Origin: CAZAXU01 sp964489245
Lineage (GTDB): Bacteria; Bacteroidota; Bacteroidia; Flavobacteriales; Flavobacteriaceae
Length of the DNA: 33,608 nucleotides
Direction of reading: 5' to 3'
NCBI GenBank assembly: GCA_964489245.1
Contig: CAZAXU010000023.1
Location: 1-33,608 of the forward strand
The notes beneath the pieces were generated by a model. It did not search any database. It had not been told where the DNA came from and was given only the letters and a program-made list of their open reading frames with translations. Each line of letters opens with the position of its first letter. Within the stretch, counting starts at the first letter, position 1. A program made the position numbers and the translations under genes. This document shows positions 33,578 to 33,608 of this stretch, one piece after another.

Positions 33578-33591
33578 TATTTGGAAATATT
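33557..33591. promoter_or_regulatory. Operator-like inverted repeat overlapping the Fic promoter
   Basis: AATATTTCC (33557-33565) and GGAAATATT (33583-33591) are perfect 9-bp inverted arms with a 17-base spacer covering the -33 box. Repressor binding there could block transcription; the Fic protein's own winged helix is a plausible ligand. Confidence 0.45.
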
Positions 33592-33608
33592 AGGTCTTTT
33601 TTTGAATT

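Overview
The window looks like an ordinary chromosomal segment of a low-GC member of the Bacteroidota, most likely class Flavobacteriia. I base this on several things: a SusC-type TonB-dependent receptor with a DUF5689 lipoprotein, a DUF6029 outer-membrane protein, a PorE-like TPR/PD40/OmpA protein, a 'putative porin' of the Bacteroidota type, -7 promoter boxes of the TAnnTTTG form, and A-rich ribosome-binding regions. I cannot name a genus. I see no tRNA, rRNA, CRISPR array or intact insertion sequence.

Layout. 1-5.4 kb: a surface uptake locus, with TonB receptor and DUF5689/choice-of-anchor lipoprotein on the minus strand and a divergent lipoprotein nuclease/phosphatase (EEP fold). 5.4-7.9 kb: a minus-strand operon of TlpA-like thioredoxin, DUF6029 protein and a 114-residue conserved protein. 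8.1-13.0 kb, plus strand: a PorE-like protein with its own terminator, then an M1 aminopeptidase lipoprotein, rnpA and yraN in overlapping frames. 13.1-17.9 kb, minus strand: putative porin, then the ribosomal operon rplM-rpsI-rpsB-tsf. 18.0-21.4 kb, minus strand: alaS-pepE. 21.4-26.1 kb, plus strand: M23 peptidase and MerR regulator, then lemA with two TPM-domain genes, then a dNTPase.

The most interesting stretch is 26.2-30.2 kb, plus strand. It has two small membrane proteins that look like halves of a split permease, then a DUF1858-like protein with two DUF2249 domains, a 12-TM heme-copper-oxidase/NnrS-like protein, a dispersed palindromic repeat, and a DUF59 (SufT/MIP18-type) iron-sulfur assembly factor. 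By family association this suggests a nitric-oxide, low-oxygen or metal-centre stress module. No component shows a sure biochemical activity from sequence alone. 30.3-31.7 kb holds gdhA (minus strand).

The last 2 kb is accessory in character. A 461-base gap holds several inverted repeats and is more GC-rich than the gaps around it. It is followed by a very AT-rich Fic-family AMP-transferase gene with a C-terminal winged helix. That gene's 3' end runs into a repeat resembling those flanking accessory genes in Flavobacteriia, and a 9-bp inverted repeat overlaps its promoter.

Several clear intrinsic terminators mark transcription units. Two of them lie partly inside the coding sequence of the gene they end.
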